Source: Clostridiales bacterium (GTDB lineage: Bacteria; Bacillota; Clostridia; Oscillospirales; CAG-272). From it: a stretch of 64,000 bases of DNA. The notes beneath the pieces were generated by a model. The model was not told the DNA's origin, did not search any database, and worked only from the letters and a program-made list of their open reading frames with translations. The position numbers were made by a program, and so were the translations under genes. The stretch is taken from contig QALR01000024.1 of the NCBI GenBank assembly GCA_003150035.1, positions 124,001 to 188,000 of the forward strand, in the 5' to 3' direction. Shown in pieces: positions 56,669 through 64,000 of this stretch; the stretch's first letter is position 1; each line of letters starts with the position of its first letter.

Positions 56669-56697
56669 TTGACAAAAATATTTTTCCGGTGTAAACT
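56669..56697 (+). promoter_or_regulatory. Promoter for the thrS operon
   Basis: TTGACA and TAAACT have a 17-base spacer; transcription should begin near 56704, just before the T-box. Confidence 0.75.
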
Positions 56698-56703
56698 ATC
56701 CTC

Positions 56704-56932
56704 ATAAGCAAAGGCTTAACACGGACATGTCGCCGTCACGATTCCGAAAAGAGAGGCTGCGCTGCGGCTGAGAGCGCGCTCGGAGGACGAAGGAGGATAC
56801 CGCCGTGTCTGCCGCGCGCAGGAAATGGCGCGCCGGTTCCCCCCGTTACCGCGGCTAAGAGTGAAACCTTGAGTGGAACCGTGCAGAGCACCTCAAGCCG
56901 GAAGACCGGCGTTGGGGCTTTTTTTATTTTTC
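56704..56932 (+). promoter_or_regulatory. T-box leader controlling thrS
   Basis: The leader of about 230 bases has a GC-rich stem I region, the conserved T-box string TGGAACCGTG at 56874-56883, and a terminator (CAAGCCGG / CCGGCGTTGGGGCT, then TTTTTTT). Uncharged tRNA pairing with the T-box would prevent termination and allow thrS expression. A specifier ACC in GGATACCGCC near 56797 fits threonine but was not confirmed by folding. The next gene is thrS, as expected. Confidence 0.88.
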
Positions 56933-56973
56933 TGAATCACAAATCCGCCGCCGGCGGAGAAAGGAATCGTATT

Positions 56974-58740
56974 ATGAAAATCATAGAACATGACGGCAGT
57001 ATTGTCGAATCCGGCTTTGAAGAGGAGCTTGGCAGAAATGCGCTGCGCCATACAGCGTCGCATATTCTCGCGCAGGCGGTGAAACGTCTTTTCCCGGAGA
57101 CAAAGCTCGCAATCGGTCCTTCTATCAAGGACGGCTTTTATTACGATTTTGACCGTGACACTCCGTTCTCAGAGGAGGATATCGCCGCTATTGAGGCGGA
57201 AATGAAGAAAATCGTCAAGGAAAATCTTAAGCTCGAACGCTATACGCTTCCCAGAGAGGAGGCTATCCGATTTATGCAGGAAAAGGGAGAGCCGTATAAG
57301 GTGGAGCTTATCCGGGATTTGCCGGAGGATGCAGAACTTAGCTTTTTCAGGCAGGGAGAATTTACGGATTTATGCGCGGGTCCTCATGTGACCTATACGT
57401 CGGCGGTCAAGGCGGTCAAGCTGACTTCAGTTGCCGGCGCCTACTGGCGCGGCGATGAAAAGAATAAGATGCTCATCCGTATTTATGGAACTGCGTTTAC
57501 CAAAAAAGAGGAGCTTGAGCAATATCTCGAGCGTATCGAGGAGGCGAAAAGGCGCGACCACAGAAAGCTCGGGCGTGAACTTGGCATTTTCACCATGATG
57601 GAGGAGGGACCCGGCTTTCCGTTCTTTCTTCCGAAGGGCATGATTTTGAAAAATACGCTGATCGATTATTGGCGGGAAATTCATACCCGGGAGGGCTATC
57701 AGGAAATCAGCACGCCGATGATGTTGAATCGGACGCTTTGGGAAACCTCAGGGCATTGGGATCATTATAAGGATAACATTTATACGACGACGATTGATGA
57801 AGAAACCTTCTGCGTCAAGCCGATGAACTGTCCCGGCGGGATGCTCGTCTATAAAATGGAGCCGCGTTCCTACCGCGACCTGCCGATGCGCATCGGAGAA
57901 CTGGGCCTTGTCCACCGGCATGAAAAATCCGGCGCGCTGCACGGGCTGATGCGTGTACGCTGTTTTACGCAGGACGACGCGCATATCTATATGACGGAAG
58001 ACCAAATATCCGATGAAATCAAGGGCGTGGTGCGCCTGATTGACGAGGTGTACGCGCTGTTCGGCTTCCAATATCATGTGGAGCTTTCGACCATGCCGGA
58101 GGATCATCTCGGCTCACTCGAGGATTGGGAGCTCGCCACAAACGGCCTGCGCCATGCACTGGATGAGCTTGGCATGCCATATGTCGTCAACGAAGGGGAC
58201 GGCGCGTTTTATGGGCCGAAGATCGATTTCCATCTTGAGGATTCTCTCGGGCGCACATGGCAGTGCGGAACCATTCAGCTCGATTTTCAGCTTCCGATGC
58301 GCTTTGACGCGGAATATACCGCGGCGGACGGGCAGAAACGCCGTCCGATTATGATACACCGGGTCGTATTTGGCTCTATCGAGCGATTTATCGGCATTCT
58401 TATCGAGCATTATGCCGGGAAATTTCCGATGTGGCTTGCGCCCGTTCAGGTGAAGGTTATCACCATTACGGACCGCGCGAACGGTTATGCGGAAGAAATT
58501 ACGGCGGCGCTGAAGGACAGGGGGCTGCGTGTAGAACTCGATTGCCGCAGTGAGAGCGCAAATTATAAGATCCGTGCGGCGCAGCTTGAGAAAATTCCGT
58601 ATATGCTGGTCATCGGAGACCGCGAGGTGGAAAACGGGACAGTTTCCGTTCGGACGCGCGACGCAAAGGTGCTTGGCGGTATGACGCTGGATGCGTTCGG
58701 AGCGATGGCGGAGGAGGAAATCCGCACGAAAAAAAGCTGA
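56974..58740 (+). CDS. thrS: Threonine-tRNA ligase lacking the TGS domain
   Basis: ThrRS charges tRNA-Thr. The 588 residues begin almost directly with the editing domain (ALRHTASHILAQAVKRLFPETK near 23-44, with H-x-x-x-H; SIKDGFYYDFD), followed by the class II catalytic core (KPMNCPGGM near 290, RMRVRCFTQDDAHIY, IMIHRVVFGSIERFIGIL near 458) and the anticodon domain (about 485-588). The usual N-terminal TGS domain of some 60 residues is missing; the T-box terminator lies immediately upstream, so it is not lost to a wrong start. The start has AAAGGA ahead. The NUDIX gene overlaps its stop by one base. Confidence 0.95.
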   Translation: MKIIEHDGSIVESGFEEELGRNALRHTASHILAQAVKRLFPETKLAIGPSIKDGFYYDFDRDTPFSEEDIAAIEAEMKKIVKENLKLERYTLPREEAIRFMQEKGEPYKVELIRDLPEDAELSFFRQGEFTDLCAGPHVTYTSAVKAVKLTSVAGAYWRGDEKNKMLIRIYGTAFTKKEELEQYLERIEEAKRRDHRKLGRELGIFTMMEEGPGFPFFLPKGMILKNTLIDYWREIHTREGYQEISTPMMLNRTLWETSGHWDHYKDNIYTTTIDEETFCVKPMNCPGGMLVYKMEPRSYRDLPMRIGELGLVHRHEKSGALHGLMRVRCFTQDDAHIYMTEDQISDEIKGVVRLIDEVYALFGFQYHVELSTMPEDHLGSLEDWELATNGLRHALDELGMPYVVNEGDGAFYGPKIDFHLEDSLGRTWQCGTIQLDFQLPMRFDAEYTAADGQKRRPIMIHRVVFGSIERFIGILIEHYAGKFPMWLAPVQVKVITITDRANGYAEEITAALKDRGLRVELDCRSESANYKIRAAQLEKIPYMLVIGDREVENGTVSVRTRDAKVLGGMTLDAFGAMAEEEIRTKKS

Positions 58741-59225
58741 TGGAATCCCGCGTCAAGCTTTATAATATGACTATGGTATATGACGGCCACGGCCGTGTGC
58801 TTGTCCTTGACAGGGTCAAAAGCGATTGGCCGGGACTGACGTTCCCGGGCGGTCATGTGGAGCCGGGGGAGAGTCTTGTCGCCTCTGCCATACGGGAAAT
58901 TTATGAGGAAACGGGACTTTCCGTCCGGGGGCTTGAGCCGTGCGGTGTCGTTCACTGGGCGGCGAAAAATGAAGACTGCCGGTATCTGGAATTTCTTTAT
59001 CGGACGTCGGATTTTTCAGGGACTCCCGTGAGCGGCACAGACGAGGGAAACATTTTTTGGATGGAAACAGAAGCGCTGCGCGCGTCACCGAGGCTGTCCG
59101 CCAATTTTGACCGCTATCTCCCCCTTTTCCTCGAGGGAGACTTTTCCGAGCTGTTTTTCGAATGGGACGGCGCGTCATGGGATGGTGTGCCGCAGTATTT
59201 CCGGTTTCGGAAAAGAAAGCATTGA
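58740..59225 (+). CDS. NUDIX hydrolase, MutT/8-oxo-dGTPase-like
   Basis: The 161-residue protein has the NUDIX box GGHVEPGESLVASAIREIYEETGL near 37-60 (complete G-x5-E-x7-R-E-x-x-E-E-x-G) after WPGLTFPGGH. The opening VKLYNMTMVYDGHGRVLVLDR and the YLEFLYRTSDFSG strand fit 8-oxo-dGTP diphosphatase-like enzymes of Firmicutes. It would clean oxidised or other nucleotides from the pool; the substrate is unproved. Its start shares one base with the thrS stop (TGATG), so it is translated by coupling. Confidence 0.83.
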   Translation: MESRVKLYNMTMVYDGHGRVLVLDRVKSDWPGLTFPGGHVEPGESLVASAIREIYEETGLSVRGLEPCGVVHWAAKNEDCRYLEFLYRTSDFSGTPVSGTDEGNIFWMETEALRASPRLSANFDRYLPLFLEGDFSELFFEWDGASWDGVPQYFRFRKRKH

Positions 59226-59292
59226 GCGCCGGCAGGCGTCAGTGTCTGCGGAAGCGACCGCTTTTGACATCTAAAGGAAAGGGAACGAATGT

Positions 59293-60546
59293 ATGATTTA
59301 TTATATCGACCGAATCCACGGGCAGGGGGATGGAACGTCCCCCCAGCATCCGCGCGCGGATTACCGCGACCTTGCGCTCATGCCGGGGGATGCGGTTCTG
59401 TTCCGGCGCGGCACCGTTATGCGGGAGCGGCTTATTACGGTATCCGGCACGCCGGGCGCGCCGATCACCTACGGGGCATATGGCGAGGGAGAACCGCCGT
59501 GCTTTATCGGCTCCGTGGCGCTTTGCCATGAAGAGGATTGGGAATGTGTCCGCCCAAATGTCTGGCGCTGCGTAAAGCGTCCCGATACGGAAGCGTGCCA
59601 TTTTATTTTTGATGACGGCGCATCCTGCGGTACGTTGCGTTGGAGTCTTGACACCCTTTGTGGACAGGGAGATTTCTTCGACGAATGCTATGGCTTTTCA
59701 TCAAAAAAGCTGCCTTGCACGGGCGGCCTTTATCTCTGGTCGGAGCAAAACCCTGCCAAGGTTTACCGAAAGATTGAATGCGCCGTGTTCGGCGGTCGTA
59801 ATCTTGCCGATGCGGGACATGATATGCGCATAGAAAGTCTTGCTTTTGAGATGAGCGGCGTACACGGTGTTTCCGGGAAGGGAATCCGGACCGAAATTTT
59901 GGGATGCCGTTTTCGCTATATCGGAGGCTGCGTCTGGAGCCGGGAGCGGAAAATCCGATTCGGAAACGCTGTGGAGTTTTGGAACATCTGTGAAGATACA
60001 ACCGTGGAAAATTGTGTTTTCGATGAGATTTATGATTCCTGTGTCACCCATCAGGGTGGGGCGGAATGTAAGCCGGCGTGCCATGTGCGAATCGTTCGCA
60101 ATCATTTCTCAAATTATGGGATGGCGGCGTATGAGTGCCGGGACAGGCTGCCTATTGATACGGCGTTTTCCGGGAATTCCTGCGAGGATGCAGGAGGCGG
60201 CTTTTCTTCACTTGGCGCGACGAATCCCCGGAATTCAGAAATCTATCCGGAGCCGATGGGACACCACATCTTTATTTGGCGGATTCCTTCTGCGACCGAG
60301 GGCGGCGGGCTGCGCATAGAAGATAATGTTTTTGGAGGCGCGTCCGGTGCTGCGGTTTATTCGACGGCCTGTACACAGGCGGAAGCGCAGATCTATATGG
60401 CAAACAATCTTTATAGGAAGGAACCGGGAGCGTTTTTTTGCCGCTTCGGCGGGAAAGATTACGGAGACTTTGAGGAATATCGAAAAGAGACAAAAAAAGA
60501 TAAGGGAAGTGTTCTCTCTTGCTTTTGTGACGGGAGGAAAGAATGA
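59293..60546 (+). CDS. Right-handed parallel beta-helix protein
   Basis: The 417-residue protein has the features of a pectate-lyase-like beta-helix: a start YYIDRIHGQGDGTSPQHPRADYRDLALMPGDAVLFRRGTVM near 3-43, as in surface-active polysaccharide enzymes, and successive short strands (IESLAFEMSGVHGV, TEILGCRFRYIGGCV, NAVEFWNICEDTTVENCVFDEI, VRIVRNHFSNYGMAAYE). It has no signal peptide. The fold suggests binding or cutting of a polysaccharide, but no catalytic residues could be named. It is rich in cysteine for a protein of this kind. The FAD enzyme gene overlaps its end by four bases. Confidence 0.7.
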   Translation: MIYYIDRIHGQGDGTSPQHPRADYRDLALMPGDAVLFRRGTVMRERLITVSGTPGAPITYGAYGEGEPPCFIGSVALCHEEDWECVRPNVWRCVKRPDTEACHFIFDDGASCGTLRWSLDTLCGQGDFFDECYGFSSKKLPCTGGLYLWSEQNPAKVYRKIECAVFGGRNLADAGHDMRIESLAFEMSGVHGVSGKGIRTEILGCRFRYIGGCVWSRERKIRFGNAVEFWNICEDTTVENCVFDEIYDSCVTHQGGAECKPACHVRIVRNHFSNYGMAAYECRDRLPIDTAFSGNSCEDAGGGFSSLGATNPRNSEIYPEPMGHHIFIWRIPSATEGGGLRIEDNVFGGASGAAVYSTACTQAEAQIYMANNLYRKEPGAFFCRFGGKDYGDFEEYRKETKKDKGSVLSCFCDGRKE

Positions 60547-61946
60547 AAACAGACGTTGTGATCATCGGGGCGGGACCGGCGGGCATTTTCACCGCGATCG
60601 AAATGCTCCGCGGCGGGAGCCGCAAGAAAATCACCATTGTGGAAAAGGGAAGCGCTGTGGAGAAGCGGCACTGTCCGAAGGAAAAAACCAAGCGTTGCAT
60701 GAATTGCAAGCCCTATTGCCATATTACGACGGGATTTTCCGGCGCCGGCGCGTTTTCAGATGGAAAGCTGTCTCTCAGCTATGAGGTGGGCGGAGACCTG
60801 CCGACGCTTGTCGGCGAGGACGTCGTGCAGGACACGATTCATTATACAGATGGAATTTATCTTGCGTTCGGCGCGGACGAGCATATAGAGGGCGTTTCTG
60901 ACAACGAAGCGAAGAAGGATATCCGCAAGCGTGCAATTCAGGCGGGGCTGAAGCTTGTGGATTGCCCGATCCGCCATCTCGGTACGGAAAAGGCGCAGAC
61001 GCTTTATTACGATATCGAGCAGTACCTTCTGCAAAACGGCGTTGAGATCCTGTTTGGCTATGAATGTACGGATATTCTGATCGAAAACGGGAAATGCTTC
61101 GGTGTTCAAATTACAAACGGGAAAGAATCGCTAGAGATTTTGTCTGAGCGCACGATTGTTGCCACCGGACGCCGCGGAGCCGAATGGTTGGAAAGAACTT
61201 GTACGGAGCATAATATCGATCATGTTCCGGGAACCGTCGATATCGGTGTCCGCGTTGAGGTGCGCAATGAAATTATGGAGCAGATCAACGAGGTGCTTTA
61301 TGAATCCAAGCTGATCGGATATCCGAAGCCATTCAAAAACAAGGTGCGCACTTTTTGTCAGAATCCGGGCGGCTTTGTCAGTCAGGAGAATTATGACAAT
61401 GACCTTGCTGTTGTCAACGGGCATTCTTATAAGGAACTGAAATCGGATAATACGAATCTTGCCATCCTTTGCTCCCATAATTTCAATGTGCCGTTCAATC
61501 AGCCGATCAAATATGCGCAGAAGGTTGGGGAACTGACCAATATGCTCGGCGCCGGGCATATTCTTGTGCAGCGCTTCGGAGACATCCTTGACGGCAAGAG
61601 AACATGGCAGAAAGAGCTGTCGCAGTCTAACCTGCGTCCGACGCTTCCGGATGTGGTGGCGGGTGATATCACAGCGGCAATGCCGTACCGCGCGATGATG
61701 AATATCATCAATTTCATTCAGGCGATGGATCATGTCGTACCGGGCTTTGCCTCGACGGAAACGCTTTTGTACTCGCCGGAGCTGAAATTTTACAGCAACC
61801 GCGTCAAGATGAACGAGGAGCTTGAAACGAGCGTTGTAGGACTGCATTGCCTTGGCGATTCTAGCGGTTGGACGAGAGGACTGATGATGGCGTCCGTTAT
61901 GGGGGTTCTCATGGGCAGAAAAATCGTGAAAGATGAAAAGGAATAA
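60543..61946 (+). CDS. FAD-dependent dehydrogenase (COG2509-like)
   Basis: The 467-residue protein begins with a dinucleotide-binding site VVIIGAGPAGIFTAIEML near 5-22 and ends with a second FAD-contact LHCLGDSSGWTRGLMMASVMGVLMG near 434-458. Between them CMNCKPYCHITTGFSGAGAFSDGKLSLSYEVGG near 51-83 and IVATGRRGAEWLE are typical of the large uncharacterised FAD-dependent dehydrogenases of Clostridia. The cysteine cluster C-x-x-C-x3-C near 51-58 could bind metal or take part in redox. The substrate is unknown. GGGAGG stands six bases ahead of the start. Confidence 0.83.
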   Translation: MKTDVVIIGAGPAGIFTAIEMLRGGSRKKITIVEKGSAVEKRHCPKEKTKRCMNCKPYCHITTGFSGAGAFSDGKLSLSYEVGGDLPTLVGEDVVQDTIHYTDGIYLAFGADEHIEGVSDNEAKKDIRKRAIQAGLKLVDCPIRHLGTEKAQTLYYDIEQYLLQNGVEILFGYECTDILIENGKCFGVQITNGKESLEILSERTIVATGRRGAEWLERTCTEHNIDHVPGTVDIGVRVEVRNEIMEQINEVLYESKLIGYPKPFKNKVRTFCQNPGGFVSQENYDNDLAVVNGHSYKELKSDNTNLAILCSHNFNVPFNQPIKYAQKVGELTNMLGAGHILVQRFGDILDGKRTWQKELSQSNLRPTLPDVVAGDITAAMPYRAMMNIINFIQAMDHVVPGFASTETLLYSPELKFYSNRVKMNEELETSVVGLHCLGDSSGWTRGLMMASVMGVLMGRKIVKDEKE

Positions 61947-61955
61947 CGTCAGATA

Positions 61956-61992
61956 GAGAATCGCCGCCCATATAGAGACGGCGATTCTTTCT
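61956..61992 (+). terminator. Intrinsic terminator of the thrS operon
   Basis: AGAATCGCCG / CGGCGATTCT with a 12-base loop, followed by TTCTT. Confidence 0.82.
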
Positions 61993-62015
61993 TATAAAAT
62001 TTTCCCGGAAAGTAG

Positions 62016-62044
62016 TTGACAATCCTTCTGAAATGGTGTATAAT
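62016..62044 (+). promoter_or_regulatory. Promoter for tRNA-Pro
   Basis: TTGACA and TATAAT match consensus with a 17-base spacer. A CAAAAGAA/TTCTTTTG hairpin lies in the 5' precursor. Confidence 0.85.
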
Positions 62045-62082
62045 ACGGAAGTCAAAAGAAAAAGATATTTCTTTTGGCTAAC

Positions 62083-62159
62083 CGGGGTGTGGCTCAGTTT
62101 GGTAGAGTGCTTGGTTCGGGACCAAGAGGCCGGAGGTTCAAATCCTCTCACTCCGACCA
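62083..62159 (+). tRNA. tRNA-Pro (anticodon CGG)
   Basis: A 77-base cloverleaf with encoded CCA: acceptor CGGGGTG/CACTCCG, D-arm with GGCTCAGTTTGGTAGAGT, anticodon stem CTTGG/CCAAG around TTCGGGA (CGG, reading CCG), and T-arm GAGGTTCAAATCCTC. The C1:G72 pair is typical of bacterial tRNA-Pro. Confidence 0.95.
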
Positions 62160-62165
62160 CATGAA

Positions 62166-62218
62166 AATAATCCGAACATTCTCTTACTTGGAGAAACGTT
62201 CGGATTATTTGTTTTCTT
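62166..62218. terminator. Terminator after tRNA-Pro
   Basis: AATAATCCGAAC / GTTCGGATTATT with an inner CTC/GAG pairing, then TGTTTTC, directly downstream of the tRNA. Confidence 0.75.
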
Positions 62219-62294
62219 TGAGTATCCTAATTTTAATAACAAGAAATAAAAAAATCCTCCGACAATATTTTGATTCTTATCGGAGGCTTCAATA

Positions 62295-63374
62295 TTAGAT
62301 TTTTTCAGCATATTTTTCAAGATCAGCAATTATCTTCTTGAATCTTTCTTCGTTTCTCACAAGATCAAATCTGTTATCCTCTAATGCTTTCAATCTGAGA
62401 TTACAAGCATTACCCTTATAATTTTTAGAAGTATTTGCTTTTGTATGCTTCATACGATTTACCATTGGTGCTGTGTAATTCATATCTTTTAGATTTGCCT
62501 CGATAATTGCATATCGACAGCTTTCTTCAAGCGCTTTCAGAGTGTTCTCTACATCCTTCAGTTCTGCATACTCAAGAGCTATATGACAGTAGTAATAGGA
62601 TATATCAAAAGCATAAAAACCAACATTATCATCTGAAAACAATCGTTTAAGAATATCAATTGCAAAGGTATAGGCTTCAATAGCTTCTTGGTGTGAAAAA
62701 TTTGTTTTTGAAATCATACTTGATGCCGTCATCGCAGCCGTATGAATTAAAGACATCATATAGCTTTGGCATGCCTTAACACCTTCTTCTCCGTCGAGAA
62801 TCGTAGTTCTCAGATCCTCTCTTGTTATATGAAACGTTCCGCTCATATCGGCATAATATAGTGCTTTTTCTTTATCGATATTATCGTAGGTATAGCACAA
62901 ACATTGTACAGCATTTTCTCTTTGACGAGTGTCCGTAGATCTCTGCAAAAGTTCCTCACCAAGAGCAATAATACGCTCTGCTTCAGCTTTAGGGCAAGGA
63001 TACACCGCATCTCTATTGATTGCATGCATAAGACCTTCGATAACGCGGCAATCCTTCGGAAATTCAGAATATGCCTTTTCCCAGATTTCAAGATTTTTCT
63101 GATTTTCACCGTTTTGACAGCAAATATTACTTTGTCGCTGATATTCACAAATTGCTTCTTCTACTCTTACTTGATCTACACAAAGCAATTCATCAACAGT
63201 CACATCAAAATAAAACGCGATTTTGGGCAACAAAGTAATATCCGGAAAACCTTCGCCACGCTCCCACTTTCCCACGGATTGAGGAGTGATTCCAAGATGG
63301 TTAGCGAGGGCTTCTTGGGTAATGTTTTTCTGCTGTCTCAATGAACGTAATTTTTCTTTCAAATTAATTTCCAT
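62295..63374 (-). CDS. XRE-family regulator with a large helical-repeat domain
   Basis: Residues 6-60 of 359 are an XRE helix-turn-helix (KLRSLRQQKNITQEALA, ITPQSVGKWERGEGFPDI, YFDVTVDELL). The remainder is entirely helical with tandem pairs (LEIWEKAYSEFPKDCRVIEGLMHA, ENAVQCLCYTYDNIDKEKALYYAD, DISYYYCHIALEYAELKDVENTLKALEES), as in TPR-like sensor domains of Rgg/PlcR-like regulators that bind peptides. The gene is AT-rich compared with the chromosome and lies past the tRNA-Pro. A perfect palindrome stands in its leader. A peptide or nutritional signal is possible but not shown. Confidence 0.83.
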   Translation of the reverse strand: MEINLKEKLRSLRQQKNITQEALANHLGITPQSVGKWERGEGFPDITLLPKIAFYFDVTVDELLCVDQVRVEEAICEYQRQSNICCQNGENQKNLEIWEKAYSEFPKDCRVIEGLMHAINRDAVYPCPKAEAERIIALGEELLQRSTDTRQRENAVQCLCYTYDNIDKEKALYYADMSGTFHITREDLRTTILDGEEGVKACQSYMMSLIHTAAMTASSMISKTNFSHQEAIEAYTFAIDILKRLFSDDNVGFYAFDISYYYCHIALEYAELKDVENTLKALEESCRYAIIEANLKDMNYTAPMVNRMKHTKANTSKNYKGNACNLRLKALEDNRFDLVRNEERFKKIIADLEKYAEKI

Positions 63375-63400
63375 ATATTCAATCCACCTTTATTTAGATT

Positions 63401-63414
63401 GATAAGCGCTTATC
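63401..63414. promoter_or_regulatory. Perfect palindrome in the XRE leader, candidate operator
   Basis: GATAAGCGCTTATC is a perfect 14-base palindrome nine bases downstream of the -10 box on the minus strand, well placed for autorepression by the XRE protein. Confidence 0.55.
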
Positions 63415-63422
63415 TTGACTAT

Positions 63423-63451
63423 ATTATATCAAATTATCATGACTAGTTCAA
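63423..63451 (-). promoter_or_regulatory. Promoter for the XRE helical-repeat regulator
   Basis: On the minus strand TTGAAC and TATAAT have a 17-base spacer. Confidence 0.7.
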
Positions 63452-63508
63452 GAACCGTAAAGTTTATTTATGGGTGGCATTTACAACTTTTAGTTGTGTA
63501 GCAATATA

Positions 63509-63538
63509 GCCTCGGCAAGGAAACTGCCTGCCGAGGCT
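63509..63538. terminator. Hairpin after the partial low-complexity protein gene
   Basis: AGCCTCGGCA / TGCCGAGGCT is a perfect ten-base stem with a ten-base loop, beginning four bases past the stop on the minus strand. The T-tract is better on the plus strand (TTTCTC), so its direction is uncertain. Confidence 0.5.
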
Positions 63539-63541
63539 TTC

Positions 63542-64000
63542 TCAATTATATGATGCCGCTCCCGCTTTCTTCTTTGCCTTCTCCTCCTTTTCTAATCGTT
63601 CTTTTTCCTCATATTCCTCACGCCACTTTTGGAACTTCGCCATTTCTTCCTCGTTCTCGAAAAACTCGGTGATGATCGGCTCATACATACGCACGATCTT
63701 CAAAATTTCGTGCTCAGGTACTTGGGAGCGACAACGATAACCGCCCACTTTGTTCTCAAGGGCAAACCGAGCCTTACACAAAAACCATTTCCATCTATTT
63801 ATCTTTCCCAATCGATCATCCCCTTTCCGCATCGTCACGGTGGCGACCTGCGGAGTTGCTACATCCGCTTTAGCGGTTGCAGGAGGCGGCATAATTTGGG
63901 GAATGTCGGCTACCGCTGCAAGTGTAGCTACTGGAGCCTTGGTTGTCGCTGGTGGTTTAACAGCAGCAGCGGTAACATCGGTTGTTGCAGAAAAAGCGGT
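63542..64000 (-). CDS. Low-complexity hypothetical protein, partial
   Basis: The frame is open through the right edge, so the true start is outside the window; 152 codons are visible. The visible N-terminal 55 residues are an Ala/Thr/Val/Pro-rich low-complexity segment (ATTDVTAAAVKPPATT, VATLAAVADIPQ, PPPATAKADVATP). Then comes a compact domain (GKINRWKWFLCKARFALENKVGGYRCRS) and a highly charged helix (KFQKWREEYEEKERLEKEEK) ending in GAASYN. I do not recognise the family. The GCN/ACN-rich repeats and its position past tRNA-Pro and an AT-rich regulator hint at an accessory region. Confidence 0.6.
   Translation of the reverse strand, partial: TAFSATTDVTAAAVKPPATTKAPVATLAAVADIPQIMPPPATAKADVATPQVATVTMRKGDDRLGKINRWKWFLCKARFALENKVGGYRCRSQVPEHEILKIVRMYEPIITEFFENEEEMAKFQKWREEYEEKERLEKEEKAKKKAGAASYN

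Overview
This window is chromosomal DNA of a Gram-positive bacterium of the Clostridia (Firmicutes), probably an anaerobic gut-type commensal. The signs are a T-box leader ahead of thrS, an L27 with a cleavable N-terminal extension beside the Prp protease, a CIRCE operator, many TTGACA/TATAAT promoters with 17-base spacers, strong AGGAGG-type ribosome sites, Clostridia families such as DUF4830, DUF1836, DUF1385 and DUF3006, and cytoplasmic glycoside hydrolases (GH78, GH30). The genus cannot be fixed from the sequence alone.

Layout. 0-3 kb: end of an ABC permease and a GH78 alpha-L-rhamnosidase. 3-7.5 kb: a nucleotidyltransferase, an AAA ATPase overlapping a TOPRIM-like protein (a possible two-gene defence or DNA-processing module), and a membrane-anchored lipase-like hydrolase. 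7.6-12.7 kb: ribbon-helix-helix protein plus ClpB, MutY, and a small metal-binding HMA protein. 12.9-13.7 kb: a candidate small RNA and a phosphopantetheinyl transferase. 14-18.7 kb: housekeeping (HAD phosphatase, SDR, HD hydrolase, SecG, DUF1385-PrmC). 18.9-24.4 kb: small regulators and hypotheticals (GNAT, XRE, RidA, BlaI-type repressor, DUF4830, DUF1836, SGNH hydrolase, a frameshifted lipoprotein, TM2, XRE). 24.5-28.5 kb: GdhA, rplU-prp-rpmA, GH30. 28.7-34.2 kb: mixed accessory genes, tRNA-Ala, a DNA-deoxyinosine glycosylase and a NUDIX enzyme. 34.4-36.8 kb: a three-gene glycolipid-type operon. 36.9-43.8 kb: CIRCE-hsp20, then on the minus strand rpmG-secE-nusG-rplK-rplA, obg and ligA. 44-49 kb: a sugar-phosphate operon (DUF3006, SorE-like reductase, class II aldolase fused to a SrlD-like dehydrogenase, PHP phosphoesterase). 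49.4-54.7 kb: LytTR regulator, soluble GHKL kinase and two half-size ABC exporters. 55-62 kb: LysM-CAP protein, aldose epimerase, and T-box-thrS-NUDIX-beta-helix-FAD operon. 62-64 kb: tRNA-Pro followed by an AT-rich XRE regulator and a low-complexity protein that runs off the end, perhaps the edge of a mobile element.

The most unusual points are the overlapping ATPase/TOPRIM pair, the sorE/aldolase-SrlD fusion/PHP operon, a terminator inside the leader of the rpmG-secE-nusG-rplK-rplA operon, a promoter-hairpin-terminator unit without a gene near 12.95 kb, a family of dispersed intergenic hairpin repeats, and two divergent genes whose start codons abut at a CATATG. No CRISPR array, insertion sequence or integrase was seen.
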